Source of the DNA: Duganella sp. 1224
GTDB lineage: Bacteria > Pseudomonadota > Gammaproteobacteria > Burkholderiales > Burkholderiaceae_D
NCBI RefSeq assembly: GCF_013408245.1
Contig: NZ_JACBYS010000005.1
Span: 186,001 to 250,000 of the forward strand
Reading direction: 5' to 3'
DNA: 64,000 nucleotides
Shown here: one piece after another, positions 1 through 8,606 of the stretch
How the letters are laid out: the number at the start of each line of letters is the position of its first letter
Position numbering within the stretch: the stretch's first letter is position 1
Notes under the pieces: generated by a model
Databases searched by the model: none
Seen by the model: only the letters and a program-made list of their open reading frames with translations
Told to the model about the DNA's origin: nothing
Translations under genes and position numbers: made by a program

Positions 1-918
1 TGGACCGGCATCGGTTCCTACGACCGCGAGGGCCGCTTCTGCATCAACCAGGTGACGGGGCCTGACGAGTACACGGCGCTGGTCAACAACAACTACTACA
101 CCAACGCCATGGCGCGGATGCACCTGAACTTCGCGGCCGCCATCGCCGAGCAGTTGCGGGAACAGGCGCCGTCTGAATTCGCGCGCATCGCCGCCGCCAT
201 GGCGCTGGAGGCGAACGAGCCGGCCGAGTGGCGCCGCGCCGCGTCGCTGATGAATCTTCCGTACGACAGCGCGCTGCAAATCCACGCGCAGGACGACAGC
301 TTCCTGTCGAAGAAAGTGTGGGACTTCGCCAACACGCCGAAGGAAAACTACCCGCTGCTGCTGAACTACCACCCGATGGTGATCTACCGCCACCAGGTCT
401 GCAAACAGGCGGACGTGGTGCTGGCGCTGCTGCTGTTGAGCGAACAGTTCTCGCTGGACGACAAGCGCCGCGACTTCGATTACTACGAGGCGGTGACCAC
501 GCACGATTCGTCGCTGTCCACCTGCATTTTCAGCATCATCGCGGCGGAAGTGGGTTATGAGGACAAGGCCTACGACTACTTCATGGAAACCGCGCGCCTC
601 GATCTTGACGACACGCACGGCAACACGCACTACGGCGTGCACACGGCGGCGATGGCCGGCACCTGGATGGGCGTGGCCTACGGTTTCGCCGGCATGCGCG
701 TGGTCGGCGGCGAGCTGCATTTCGCGCCCAAGCTGCCGAAGCAGTGGCAGCACTACACCTTCAAGGTGCACTTCCGCGGCGCGCTGCTGGAGGTGCACGT
801 GCAGCCAGGCCAGGTGGAATATCGCCTGCTGCAAGGCGAGGTGCTGGACTTTACCCACGGCGGCGAGCACGTCACGCTGACCCTGTCGCAACCAAAGCAA
901 TCGAGGAGCATGGTATGA
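1..918 (+). CDS. Glycoside hydrolase family 65 phosphorylase, C-terminal part (maltose/trehalose/kojibiose phosphorylase type)
   Basis: The reading frame is open from the first base, so only the last 305 codons are in the window. The segment GPDEYTALVNNNYYTN at about residues 20-35 is the GH65 catalytic-acid region (the Glu of GPDEY), and the end of the protein is the small beta-sandwich C-terminal domain. GH65 enzymes split an alpha-glucosidic disaccharide with phosphate to give beta-glucose 1-phosphate. The stop codon overlaps the start of a beta-phosphoglucomutase gene, which uses exactly that product, so phosphorolysis rather than hydrolysis is inferred. The disaccharide (maltose, trehalose or kojibiose) cannot be told from this part. 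Confidence 0.9.
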   Translation, partial: WTGIGSYDREGRFCINQVTGPDEYTALVNNNYYTNAMARMHLNFAAAIAEQLREQAPSEFARIAAAMALEANEPAEWRRAASLMNLPYDSALQIHAQDDSFLSKKVWDFANTPKENYPLLLNYHPMVIYRHQVCKQADVVLALLLLSEQFSLDDKRRDFDYYEAVTTHDSSLSTCIFSIIAAEVGYEDKAYDYFMETARLDLDDTHGNTHYGVHTAAMAGTWMGVAYGFAGMRVVGGELHFAPKLPKQWQHYTFKVHFRGALLEVHVQPGQVEYRLLQGEVLDFTHGGEHVTLTLSQPKQSRSMV

Positions 919-1556
919 GCCGCTTCAAGGCAGTCATATTCGATCTGGATGGCGTGATCACCGATACCGCCCATTACCACTACCTGGCCTGGAAGGAGCT
1001 GGCGGAATCGCAGGGCGTGCACTTTGACCTGGAGTTCAACGAGCGCCTCAAAGGTATTGACCGCATGGGTTCCCTGGACCTGATCCTGGCGTCGTCCGCG
1101 CGCCAGTACACGCCGGAGGAAAAGCTGGCGCTGGCGGACCGCAAGAACGCGCGCTACCAGGAGCTGATCGCGACCATGTCGTCCAAGGACCTGCTGCCCG
1201 GCGCGGTGGAGGCGCTGGACACCGTGCGCCGCGCCGGCCTGCGCATCGGCCTTGCCTCGGTCAGCAAGAACGCCTTTACGGTGCTGGAGCGCCTGGGCAT
1301 CACCGATAAATTCGATTACGTGGTGGACGCCGCCACCATCGCGCGCGGCAAGCCCGATCCGGAGATTTTCCTCAAGGCCGCGCGGGAGCTGGGGGTGGCG
1401 CCGGCCGACTGTCTGGGCGTGGAGGATGCGGTGGCCGGCGTGGCGGCCATCAAGGCGGCCGGCATGTTCGCACTGGGTATCGGTCATCCCTTCGTGCTGA
1501 GCGAAGCCGATGTGGTCATTACGAGCCTGAGGGAGTTTAACCTCGCCGCCTACTGA
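915..1556 (+). CDS. pgmB: Beta-phosphoglucomutase (HAD superfamily)
   Basis: A 213-residue protein that converts beta-glucose 1-phosphate to glucose 6-phosphate in the cytoplasm. It opens with the HAD motif I FDLDGVITDTA (nucleophile Asp and acid/base Asp two residues on), followed by the cap-domain segment with the HYHYLAWKELA pattern typical of beta-PGM. Motif III lysine lies in GKPDPEIFL and the late acidic motif in GVEDAVAGV. The start ATG overlaps the GH65 stop (ATGA), so the two are translationally coupled. A longer in-frame ORF upstream is only the shadow of the GH65 gene. Confidence 0.93.
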   Translation: MSRFKAVIFDLDGVITDTAHYHYLAWKELAESQGVHFDLEFNERLKGIDRMGSLDLILASSARQYTPEEKLALADRKNARYQELIATMSSKDLLPGAVEALDTVRRAGLRIGLASVSKNAFTVLERLGITDKFDYVVDAATIARGKPDPEIFLKAARELGVAPADCLGVEDAVAGVAAIKAAGMFALGIGHPFVLSEADVVITSLREFNLAAY

Positions 1557-1564
1557 ATCCCTGC

Positions 1565-1644
1565 CGTCACTCCGGCGAAAGCCGGAGTCCATACGCCGCA
1601 AGCCAGCCCGCGTTCTATGGATTCCCGCCTGCGCGGGAATGACG
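1565..1644 (+). repeat. Dispersed bi-palindromic (REP-like) repeat, copy 1
   Basis: Two hairpins lie between pgmB and the MFS gene: CTCCGGC-GAAA-GCCGGAG (1570-1587) and ATTCCCGC-CTGC-GCGGGAAT (1621-1640), with CGTCA/TGACG as outer arms. The same architecture recurs at 29051-29138, and a single-hairpin relative lies at 8577-8603. It may act as an mRNA-stabilising or attenuating element inside the operon. Confidence 0.8.
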
Positions 1645-1666
1645 GGGGCAGAATATTGGAGACAGC

Positions 1667-2935
1667 ATGAAAAATAACAAAATACTCTTTGCGCTATTCC
1701 TGATCTACTTCGTGTTCGCCATTCTGCTGAACAGCGTGGGCACGGTGATCCTGCAGGTGATCAGCAACTATGGCGTGAGCAAATCTGCCGCCAGCGTGCT
1801 GGAAGGCTTCAAGGATCTGCCGATTGCGGTGGTGTCCTTCCTCGTGGCGTCCTTCCTGCCGCGCATCGGCTACAAGAAGGCGATGCTGATCGGCCTGGCC
1901 ATCGTCACCGCCGCCTGCGTGGCGATGCCGCTGCTGCCGTCCTTCGCCACCACCAAGGCCTTGTTCTTCTGTGTCGGCGTGTCGTTCGCGCTGGTGAAGG
2001 TGTCGGTGTACTCCACGCTCGGCCTGATCTCCGCCGACCGCAAGCAGCACGCCAGCACCATGAACCTGCTGGAGGGCTTCTTCATGTTGGGCGTGTTGAG
2101 CGCCTACTGGGTGTTCGGCTACTTTATCGATTCGCACAATCCGCTATCGCAAAGCTGGCTGCATACCTACTGGGTGCTGGCGGTGCTGTGCGCGGCGACC
2201 TTCCTGCTGATACTGTCGACGCCCTTCAACGAATCGCTGGCCGCGCCGCCCGAGGGACGCGGCATCGCGCAGGACTTCGCCGGCATGCTCAAGCTGTTCT
2301 TCAAGCCGCTGGTGTGCGTGTTCATCATCACCGCCTTCCTGTACGTGCTGATCGAGCAAAGCATCGGCACCTGGCTGCCGACGTTTAACAACGAAATCCT
2401 CAAGCTGCCGGCGGCGATGAGCGTGGAAGTGACCAGCATCTTTGCCGCGTGTCTCGCTGTGGGCCGTCTGTCGGCCGGCGTGTTGATGCGCAAACTGAAC
2501 TGGTATCCGGTGATGAACGGCTGCGTGCTGGGCATGGCCGCCATGGTGCTGCTGGCGCTGCCGCTGACGCACGACGTGGTGGCCGATCCGCGCATCACCT
2601 GGTCGACCGCGCCGCTGGCCACCTTCCTGTTCCCGTTGATTGGTCTGTTCATGGCGCCGATTTACCCCGGCATCAACTCGGTGATGCTCAGTTCCCTGCC
2701 GAAGCACCAGCACTCGGCCATGACCGGCCTGCTGGTGATCTTTTCCGCGCTGGGCGGCACCACCGGCTCGTTGATTACCGGTTACGTCTTCGGTAACTTC
2801 AGCGGTCACTTCGCGTTCTACCTGACGCTGGTGCCGATCACGATCGTGCTGGTGATGTTGTATTTCTTCAAAAAGGCAGTCGATGGCGGTGGCGGCGAAT
2901 TTGACGCCACCGCTATAATCAGTAGTCAACATTAA
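1667..2935 (+). CDS. MFS sugar permease
   Basis: A 422-residue, strongly hydrophobic protein with about twelve membrane segments and a central cytoplasmic loop near residues 195-210. It resembles the sugar:proton symporter branch of the major facilitator superfamily found beside maltose- or trehalose-phosphorylase genes. A GGAGA ribosome site sits eight bases before the ATG. Its place between pgmB and a LacI regulator suggests that it imports the disaccharide cleaved by the GH65 enzyme. Substrate is inferred from context only. Confidence 0.85.
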   Translation: MKNNKILFALFLIYFVFAILLNSVGTVILQVISNYGVSKSAASVLEGFKDLPIAVVSFLVASFLPRIGYKKAMLIGLAIVTAACVAMPLLPSFATTKALFFCVGVSFALVKVSVYSTLGLISADRKQHASTMNLLEGFFMLGVLSAYWVFGYFIDSHNPLSQSWLHTYWVLAVLCAATFLLILSTPFNESLAAPPEGRGIAQDFAGMLKLFFKPLVCVFIITAFLYVLIEQSIGTWLPTFNNEILKLPAAMSVEVTSIFAACLAVGRLSAGVLMRKLNWYPVMNGCVLGMAAMVLLALPLTHDVVADPRITWSTAPLATFLFPLIGLFMAPIYPGINSVMLSSLPKHQHSAMTGLLVIFSALGGTTGSLITGYVFGNFSGHFAFYLTLVPITIVLVMLYFFKKAVDGGGGEFDATAIISSQH

Positions 2936-2945
2936 GAAGAAAGCT

Positions 2946-3962
2946 ATGAACCTCGCGCATCTGGCAAATCACCTTGGCATGTCCAAGACGACGGTGAGCC
3001 GTGCGTTAAACGGTTACCCCGAGGTCAACGTGCGCACCCGTGAGCGCGTGCTGAAGGCGGCCAAGGAGGTCGGCTACCAGCCAAACCCGATGGCGCGTTC
3101 GCTGGCGCTGGGGCGCACCAATGTGTTTGGCATCATCTATCCGCTGCTGCCGACGGATCTGGGCGATCCGATGTTCCTGGACGTGGTGGCCGGCATGTCC
3201 TCCGCGCTGGAAGCGGTCAACAAGAACCTGATCATCGCGCCGGTGTCGCCGGCAGCCGAGCAGCCGGCCTACCAGCAGATCGTGCGCGGGCGGCGCGTCG
3301 ATGGCCTGGTGGTGGGCCGCACGCTGGTGCGCGACGAGCGCATCGCCTTCCTGAGCAAAGCCAAATTCCCCTTTGTCGCGCATGGACGCACGGAGCTGAA
3401 CGCGCCCTATGCGTGGTTCGACTACGACAACGAGGCCGGCATCCGCATGGCCATGGAGCGCTTGCTGGGACTGGGCCACCAGCGCGTGGCCTTGATCAGC
3501 GCACCGCTGGAACTGAACTTCGCGCGCCAGCGCAAGGACAGCTTTGTCGCTGCGCTGGCGTCGGCGGGCCTGAGCGCCGATCCGCGCTACCTGATCGACA
3601 ACACGCTCGATCGCCGCAGCGGCTACCAGGCCATGCAGCAGCTGCTGGCCTGCTCTCCGCGGCCGACGGCCGTCATCGTCGACAATCACCTGTCCGGCGT
3701 GGGCGCGGTGCGCGCGCTGCTGGACGCGGGCGTGGAGATCGGCAAGGAGATGTCCGTCATCGTCTGGGGCAGCATGGCCGACACGCTGGCCGGCGCCCAC
3801 GTCACCACCATCGACCAGCCGGACCCGCACCAGGCCGGCGCCCGCATGGTCGACATGCTGCTCGCCCTCATCGATGGCACTCCCGCCACCGACCTGCAGG
3901 AATTGTGGCAACCAGTGTTGCAAGAAGGCGCCACCGTGGGCCGGATCACTCATCACCGCTGA
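2946..3962 (+). CDS. LacI-family transcriptional regulator of the disaccharide cassette
   Basis: 338 residues. The N-terminus carries the LacI helix-turn-helix (LANHLGMSKTTVSRALNG) and hinge helix (PNPMARSLALGRT), followed by a periplasmic-binding-protein-like effector domain. It follows the permease by ten bases, with an A/G-rich ribosome site (AAGAAGAAAG), so it is the last gene of the GH65-pgmB-MFS operon and probably its autoregulating repressor. Its operator should lie upstream of the window. Confidence 0.92.
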   Translation: MNLAHLANHLGMSKTTVSRALNGYPEVNVRTRERVLKAAKEVGYQPNPMARSLALGRTNVFGIIYPLLPTDLGDPMFLDVVAGMSSALEAVNKNLIIAPVSPAAEQPAYQQIVRGRRVDGLVVGRTLVRDERIAFLSKAKFPFVAHGRTELNAPYAWFDYDNEAGIRMAMERLLGLGHQRVALISAPLELNFARQRKDSFVAALASAGLSADPRYLIDNTLDRRSGYQAMQQLLACSPRPTAVIVDNHLSGVGAVRALLDAGVEIGKEMSVIVWGSMADTLAGAHVTTIDQPDPHQAGARMVDMLLALIDGTPATDLQELWQPVLQEGATVGRITHHR

Positions 3963-4007
3963 TTGTTAGGGTAGATTAACTACTCTGTCACTTCTTCAGG
4001 CTTGCGC

Positions 4008-4409
4008 ATGAAACCTTATCTGGCTTACGGCTTGGTTGTTCTGCTGCTGGGTGGCTGCGCGAGTGCGCCGTCTGTGCGGACCGTGCAAGTGCTGGAGAAT
4101 ACCGGCACCGAGTTTCCCACCATGTGCATGCTGCTGCAATCGGACGGCAGCCTGCTGTTCAAGGGCGGCTTCGATTTCTACAATCCGAGCGCCTGGCGCC
4201 GCGAAGCCGACCTGCTGATGATTACCGTCGGCGGCAAGGCGCCGTTCCCGGCGGAGCTGTACAAGGCACAGCTGCCCAAGCATATCGGCGGACTGACAGC
4301 CTACAACGAGCAACGCCGCGAGCTGGCCTACCGCTTCGGCCCGTCGGCGGAATTCGTCAACTTCGATGGTTTCTACTTCTATCGCGCCGAGCGCTGCCAC
4401 GCCCAGTAG
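4008..4409 (+). CDS. Small predicted lipoprotein of unknown function
   Basis: 133 residues from the ATG; a TTG two codons earlier is less likely. The N-terminus is a lipoprotein signal peptide with lipobox LLGGC, so the mature protein would start at Cys17 and be anchored in the envelope. The rest is a compact soluble domain with no family I recognise. It lies 45 bases after the LacI gene on the same strand and could be co-transcribed, but nothing links it to sugar use. Confidence 0.75.
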   Translation: MKPYLAYGLVVLLLGGCASAPSVRTVQVLENTGTEFPTMCMLLQSDGSLLFKGGFDFYNPSAWRREADLLMITVGGKAPFPAELYKAQLPKHIGGLTAYNEQRRELAYRFGPSAEFVNFDGFYFYRAERCHAQ

Positions 4410-4497
4410 ATCTCCTGCTGCACGCCGGTGCCGACTGTACAAGGCCGCGCTGAAGATGACGATCCGCGACTAATTTGTCCACTTGATGCCGCGTGGT

Positions 4498-4911
4498 TTA
4501 CGGCAGACCATTAAGAGCTTGCGTGGGAGTCAAAATGGGAATTCTCTGGTAGTGAAACAAGCTTAGTAGATCTTTATCGCCTGAAACGATGGCGTCGGCA
4601 GCGGCTTGGATGGCACACGCAAGGAACATGTCATCATTCGGATCGCGGCACACTTTGGGAATGGTTGAGGGTAAGGACAGAACAAGTGCCTGACGCCGGT
4701 AATCAATAACGATAAGGCGTGCACTGCTTTTGTTGAGCGCTAACCTGGTCGCGAATTTAGGACGGCTTAATACCCCAAGTAATTTCTGAAGAACTTCCCG
4801 GCATGTACAAGGCATATAACGCTTGGCATGTGCCGCTGCTCACAGCAAATAGGGCGTCCCTGGCCAAAGAGTGCCGGACACAATCGTGTTCGTATCAAGA
4901 ACGAGGCGCAT
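4498..4911 (-). pseudogene. PIN-domain toxin (putative VapC-like, PIN_3 type) interrupted by an in-frame stop codon
   Basis: Reading from the ATG at 4911 gives MRLVLDTNTIVSGTLWPG, the classic PIN-toxin N-terminus with the first metal-binding Asp in LDTN. It then hits TGA at 4840-4842 (codon 24) and continues in the same frame to 4498. The downstream part still contains the family segments VLSRPKF and DPNDDMFL...VSGDKDLL, so the coding frame is intact apart from one nonsense codon. The longest uninterrupted ORF (ATG at 4815, 105 codons) lacks the first catalytic Asp and has no clear ribosome site. The full frame overlaps the 3' end of the antitoxin gene by 17 bases, as in a normal toxin-antitoxin operon. 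Confidence 0.75.
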
Positions 4912-5134
4912 GCTGATCGCTTCGAGCAGCACGAATTTCTTCCTGTATTTCTTCCGCGCTCATCGGCACGTCGCCTGTAGCCGCCAGCTTCGGGGCAATG
5001 CTGAGCAAGTGTTCTAGCGCGAGTTTACGCACTTCTTCACGCAAGATTTCTGTGATCGTCTCAGGCTTTAACAGACCTAGGTGCTCGACATCAAGTGCCA
5101 AATCTTCGGGGATGGAAATTTGTAGGTTGACCAT
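4895..5134 (-). CDS. Antitoxin of a PIN-type toxin-antitoxin pair
   Basis: A 79-residue protein with a short beta/helix N-terminus (VNLQISIPEDLALDVEHLG), a long helical middle and a charged tail, as in antitoxins that accompany PIN_3 toxins. A GGGAG ribosome site precedes the ATG. The downstream PIN toxin frame starts inside its 3' end. Function is inferred from this arrangement. Because the toxin frame is broken, the antitoxin may now be a remnant or may only autoregulate. Confidence 0.65.
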   Translation of the reverse strand: MVNLQISIPEDLALDVEHLGLLKPETITEILREEVRKLALEHLLSIAPKLAATGDVPMSAEEIQEEIRAARSDQHAPRS

Positions 5135-5228
5135 GATCGACTCCCAGTGTATTCGATCAGTTTAGTCCTGATGCGGAGGCAAGAGAAGGTGGCAAACGTT
5201 GATTTACCCCCTTCCTCGTTGGTTCTAT

Positions 5229-8200
5229 CTACATATTACGTCGGTACTGGCCGCCGACCTCGAACAGCGCGGTGGTGATCTGGCCGAGGGAGCAGACGCG
5301 GACGGCGTCCATCAGCTTGTCGAACACGTTGGCGTTGTCGATGGCGGCTTGCTGCAGCGCCGCCAGCGCTTGCGGCGCTTCGGCGGCGTGGCGCGTGTGG
5401 AAGTCTTCCAGGCGCTTGAGCTGCGACTGCTTCTCGTCGTCGGTGGAGCGGGCCAGTTCGATCTGTGCCGGCGCGGCCACGCCTTTCGGATTGCGGAAGG
5501 TGTTGACGCCGATGATGGGCAGCGTGCCGTCGTGCTTCTGGTGCTCGTACAGCATCGATTCTTCCTGGATCTTGCCGCGCTGGTAGCCGGTTTCCATCGC
5601 GCCCAGCACGCCACCGCGTTCGGCGATGCGTTCGAATTCCTGCAGCACCGCTTCTTCCACCAGGTCGGTCAGTTCGTCGATGATGAAGGCGCCCTGGTTG
5701 GGATTCTCGTTCTTGGCCAGGCCCCATTCGCGGTTAATGATCAACTGGATCGCCAGCGCGCGGCGTACCGATTCGTCGGTCGGGGTGGTGATGGCTTCGT
5801 CGTAGGCGTTGGTGTGCAGCGAGTTGCAGTTGTCGTAGATGGCGATCAGCGCTTGCAGCGTGGTGCGGATGTCGTTGAAGTCGATCTCCTGCGCGTGCAG
5901 CGAGCGGCCCGAGGTCTGCACGTGGTACTTGAGCTTTTGCGAGCGGTCGTTGGCGCCGTATTTGTCGCGCATGGCCACGGCCCAGATACGGCGGGCCACG
6001 CGGCCCAGCACCGTGTATTCAGGGTCCATGCCGTTCGAGAAGAAGAACGAGAGGTTGGGCGCGAAGTCGTCGATGTGCATGCCGCGCGCGAGGTAGGCTT
6101 CCACGAACGTGAAGCCGTTGGACAGCGTGAATGCCAGCTGCGAGATCGGATTGGCGCCGGCTTCGGCGATGTGGTAGCCGGAGATGGACACCGAGTAGAA
6201 GTTACGCACCTGGTGGTGAACGAAGTATTCCTGGATGTCGCCCATCACCTTCAGCGAGAATTCGGTGGAGAAGATGCAGGTGTTCTGGCCCTGGTCTTCC
6301 TTGAGGATGTCCGCCTGCACGGTGCCGCGCACGTTTTGCAGCACCCAGGCCTTGATCTTGGCTGCTTCGTCGGCGCTGGGCTGGCGTTTGTTCTCTTCGA
6401 CGAATTTGTCGATCTGCTGGTCGATGGCGGTGTTCATGAACATCGCCAGGATGGTCGGTGCCGGGCCGTTGATGGTCATCGACACCGAGGTGCTCGGGCT
6501 GCACAGGTTGAAGCCGTCGTACAGCACTTTCATGTCGTCCAGCGTGGCGATGGAAACGCCGGAGTTACCGACCTTGCCGTAGATGTCCGGCCGCAGCGCG
6601 GGGTCGGCGCCGTACAGCGTGACGGAGTCGAACGCGGTCGAGAGGCGCTTGGCCTCCATGCCGGTGGACACCAGCTTGAAGCGGCGGTTGGTACGGAAGG
6701 CATCGCCCTCGCCGGCGAACATGCGCGTCGGGTCCTCGCCTTCGCGCTTGAAGGCGAACACGCCGGCGGTAAAGGGGAAGGAGCCGGGCACGTTTTCCAG
6801 CATCAGGAAGCGCAGGATTTCGCCGTGGTCTTCGTAGCGCGGTAGCGCCACCTTGCGGATGCGGGTGCCGGACAGCGTGTGCTGCACCAGGCGGGTGCGG
6901 ATTTCCTTGTCGCGGATTTTTACGACGTAGTCGTCGCCGGCGTAGGCGGCTTGCATGTCGGGCCATTGGCTCAGCAGCTTCCTGGCGCCGGCGTCCATTT
7001 CGGCGTCGCGCTCGGCGATGAGGTCATCGAAATCCGCTGACTTGTGGGCGATGGCCAGCATGCGTTTGGCCTCGCTCAGTTGCTGGCGTTCGCGCGCCAG
7101 CGTGACCTGCTTGCGCGTAAAGCGGTGGTAGCCGCGCACGGTGTCGGCGATTTCGGCAAGATAGCGTGCGCGGGCCGGCGGTACGATGACGTTCTTGCCG
7201 CTGGAGTGGCGCAGATCGGTGGTTTGCAGCTTGCCCGGCTGCGTGCGCAGGCCGAATTCCGCCAGCTTGGGCAGCAGGCCTTGATATAGCGCGGTCACGC
7301 CGTCGTCGTTGAAGCGCGAGGCCTGGGTGCCGTAGACCGGCATCTCTTCCGGACGCTTGCTCCACAGTTCGCGATTGCGCTGGTACTGCTTGGCGACGTC
7401 GCGCAGCGCGTCCTGCGCGCCCTTGCGGTCAAACTTGTTGATGGCGATGAAGTCGGCAAAATCGAGCATGTCGATTTTTTCCAGCTGCGAGGCGGCGCCG
7501 AATTCCGGCGTCATCACGTACATCGACACGTCCACGTGCGGCACGATGGCGGCATCGCCTTGGCCGATGCCGGAGGTTTCGACGATGACCAGATCGAAGC
7601 CGGCCACCTTGCAGGCGGCGATGACGTCCGGCAGCGCCTGCGAAATCTCGGAGCCGGCTTCGCGTGTGGCCAGGGAGCGCATGAACACGCGCGACTGGCC
7701 AGCCCACGGATTGATGGCGTTCATGCGGATACGGTCGCCCAGCAGCGCGCCGCCGGATTTGCGGCGTGACGGGTCGATCGAGATCACCGCGATGTTCAGC
7801 GCGTCGGCCTGGTCGAGGCGGATGCGGCGTATCAGTTCATCCGTCAGCGAGGACTTGCCGGCGCCGCCGGTGCCGGTGATGCCGAGCGTGGGTACCGACA
7901 GGTCTTCGGCGGCGGCCAGCAGCTCGGCGCGCAGCGACGGCGCGGCCTTGTCGTTTTCCAGTGCGGTGATCAGTTGCGCCAGCGGACGGTGGCGGGCGGC
8001 GATGTCCGCGCCTGCGCGCAGCGGCGCCAGCGAGGTGGGGGAGTACTGCGACAGGTCGATGTCGCACTGCTGCACCATCCACTGGATCATGCCGACGAGG
8101 CCCATGCGCTGGCCATCCTCGGGGCTGAAGATTTTGGTGACGCCGTAAGCGTGCAGCTCTTCGATTTCGTGCGGGACGATGACGCCGCCGCCGCCGCCAA

Positions 8201-8519
8201 ACACCTTGATGTGCGCGCCGCCGCGCTGGCGCAGCAGGTCGATCATGTATTTGAAGTACTCGACATGGCCGCCTTGGTAGCTGGAGATGGCGATGCCCTG
8301 CACGTCTTCCGCCAGCGCGGCGGTGACCACTTCGTCCACCGAGCGGTTGTGGCCGAGGTGGACGACTTCCACGCCGTTCGATTGCAGGATGCGGCGCATG
8401 ATGTTGATGGAGGCGTCGTGGCCGTCGAACAGCGAGGCCGCCGTGACGAAGCGGATTTTATTGGCGAGGCGTGGCTGATCCTGCACCGCCGCGATTTTCG
8501 GAGTGGAGAGGTCGTTCAT
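5229..8519 (-). CDS. icmF: Fused isobutyryl-CoA mutase (B12-binding domain, G-protein chaperone and mutase)
   Basis: 1096 residues, the usual IcmF size. Domain order: N-terminal cobalamin-binding domain with the DGHDAS histidine motif (about 32-37); MeaB-like GTPase chaperone with P-loop GITGTGGAGKSS (213-224), ETSGIGQGD (about 314-322) and base-recognition NKFD (361-364); and a large TIM-barrel acyl-CoA mutase domain. IcmF interconverts isobutyryl-CoA and n-butyryl-CoA using adenosylcobalamin; some members prefer pivalyl- or isovaleryl-CoA. It is co-directional with the indolepyruvate oxidoreductase upstream, but has its own promoter in the 87-base gap. A long plus-strand ORF across it is a shadow. 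Confidence 0.93.
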   Translation of the reverse strand: MNDLSTPKIAAVQDQPRLANKIRFVTAASLFDGHDASINIMRRILQSNGVEVVHLGHNRSVDEVVTAALAEDVQGIAISSYQGGHVEYFKYMIDLLRQRGGAHIKVFGGGGGVIVPHEIEELHAYGVTKIFSPEDGQRMGLVGMIQWMVQQCDIDLSQYSPTSLAPLRAGADIAARHRPLAQLITALENDKAAPSLRAELLAAAEDLSVPTLGITGTGGAGKSSLTDELIRRIRLDQADALNIAVISIDPSRRKSGGALLGDRIRMNAINPWAGQSRVFMRSLATREAGSEISQALPDVIAACKVAGFDLVIVETSGIGQGDAAIVPHVDVSMYVMTPEFGAASQLEKIDMLDFADFIAINKFDRKGAQDALRDVAKQYQRNRELWSKRPEEMPVYGTQASRFNDDGVTALYQGLLPKLAEFGLRTQPGKLQTTDLRHSSGKNVIVPPARARYLAEIADTVRGYHRFTRKQVTLARERQQLSEAKRMLAIAHKSADFDDLIAERDAEMDAGARKLLSQWPDMQAAYAGDDYVVKIRDKEIRTRLVQHTLSGTRIRKVALPRYEDHGEILRFLMLENVPGSFPFTAGVFAFKREGEDPTRMFAGEGDAFRTNRRFKLVSTGMEAKRLSTAFDSVTLYGADPALRPDIYGKVGNSGVSIATLDDMKVLYDGFNLCSPSTSVSMTINGPAPTILAMFMNTAIDQQIDKFVEENKRQPSADEAAKIKAWVLQNVRGTVQADILKEDQGQNTCIFSTEFSLKVMGDIQEYFVHHQVRNFYSVSISGYHIAEAGANPISQLAFTLSNGFTFVEAYLARGMHIDDFAPNLSFFFSNGMDPEYTVLGRVARRIWAVAMRDKYGANDRSQKLKYHVQTSGRSLHAQEIDFNDIRTTLQALIAIYDNCNSLHTNAYDEAITTPTDESVRRALAIQLIINREWGLAKNENPNQGAFIIDELTDLVEEAVLQEFERIAERGGVLGAMETGYQRGKIQEESMLYEHQKHDGTLPIIGVNTFRNPKGVAAPAQIELARSTDDEKQSQLKRLEDFHTRHAAEAPQALAALQQAAIDNANVFDKLMDAVRVCSLGQITTALFEVGGQYRRNM

Positions 8520-8543
8520 TGGTGTCCCTAATAATTTTTGTCC

Positions 8544-8570
8544 ATTATATGACGTTTACGTTAACGTCAA
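8544..8570 (-). promoter_or_regulatory. icmF promoter overlapping a palindromic operator-like site
   Basis: On the icmF strand, TTGACG (8570-8565) and TATAAT (8549-8544) form a -35/-10 pair with a short 15-base spacer. The spacer and -35 contain TTGACGTTAACGTAAA (8570-8555), whose core ACGTTAACGT is a perfect palindrome; GACGTT-N6-AACGTC (8551-8568) is a second perfect inverted repeat. From memory it resembles sites proposed for the MerR-type regulator LiuR of branched-chain amino-acid degradation. A related site lies at 12244-12259. Confidence 0.6.
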
Positions 8571-8576
8571 TTCAAT

Positions 8577-8603
8577 CGTCGTCCCGGCTTTCGCCGGGAC
8601 GAC
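8577..8603 (-). repeat. Dispersed palindromic repeat, single-hairpin copy
   Basis: GTCCCGGC-TTTC-GCCGGGAC with CGTC/GACC flanks lies between the indolepyruvate oxidoreductase stop and the icmF promoter. Read on the minus strand the loop is GAAA, as in the first hairpin of the other two copies. It may also serve as a transcript end for the upstream gene. Confidence 0.65.
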
Positions 8604-8606
8604 CGG

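Noticed and set aside
5199..6845. 548-codon plus-strand ORF opposite icmF
   Set aside because: Its residues are Gly/Val/Asp/Arg-rich shadow sequence; the opposite frame encodes a full acyl-CoA mutase.
8520..8606. Cobalamin riboswitch ahead of the B12-dependent icmF
   Set aside because: The 87-base gap is too short and lacks a B12-box; it is explained by promoter, operator and a repeat hairpin.
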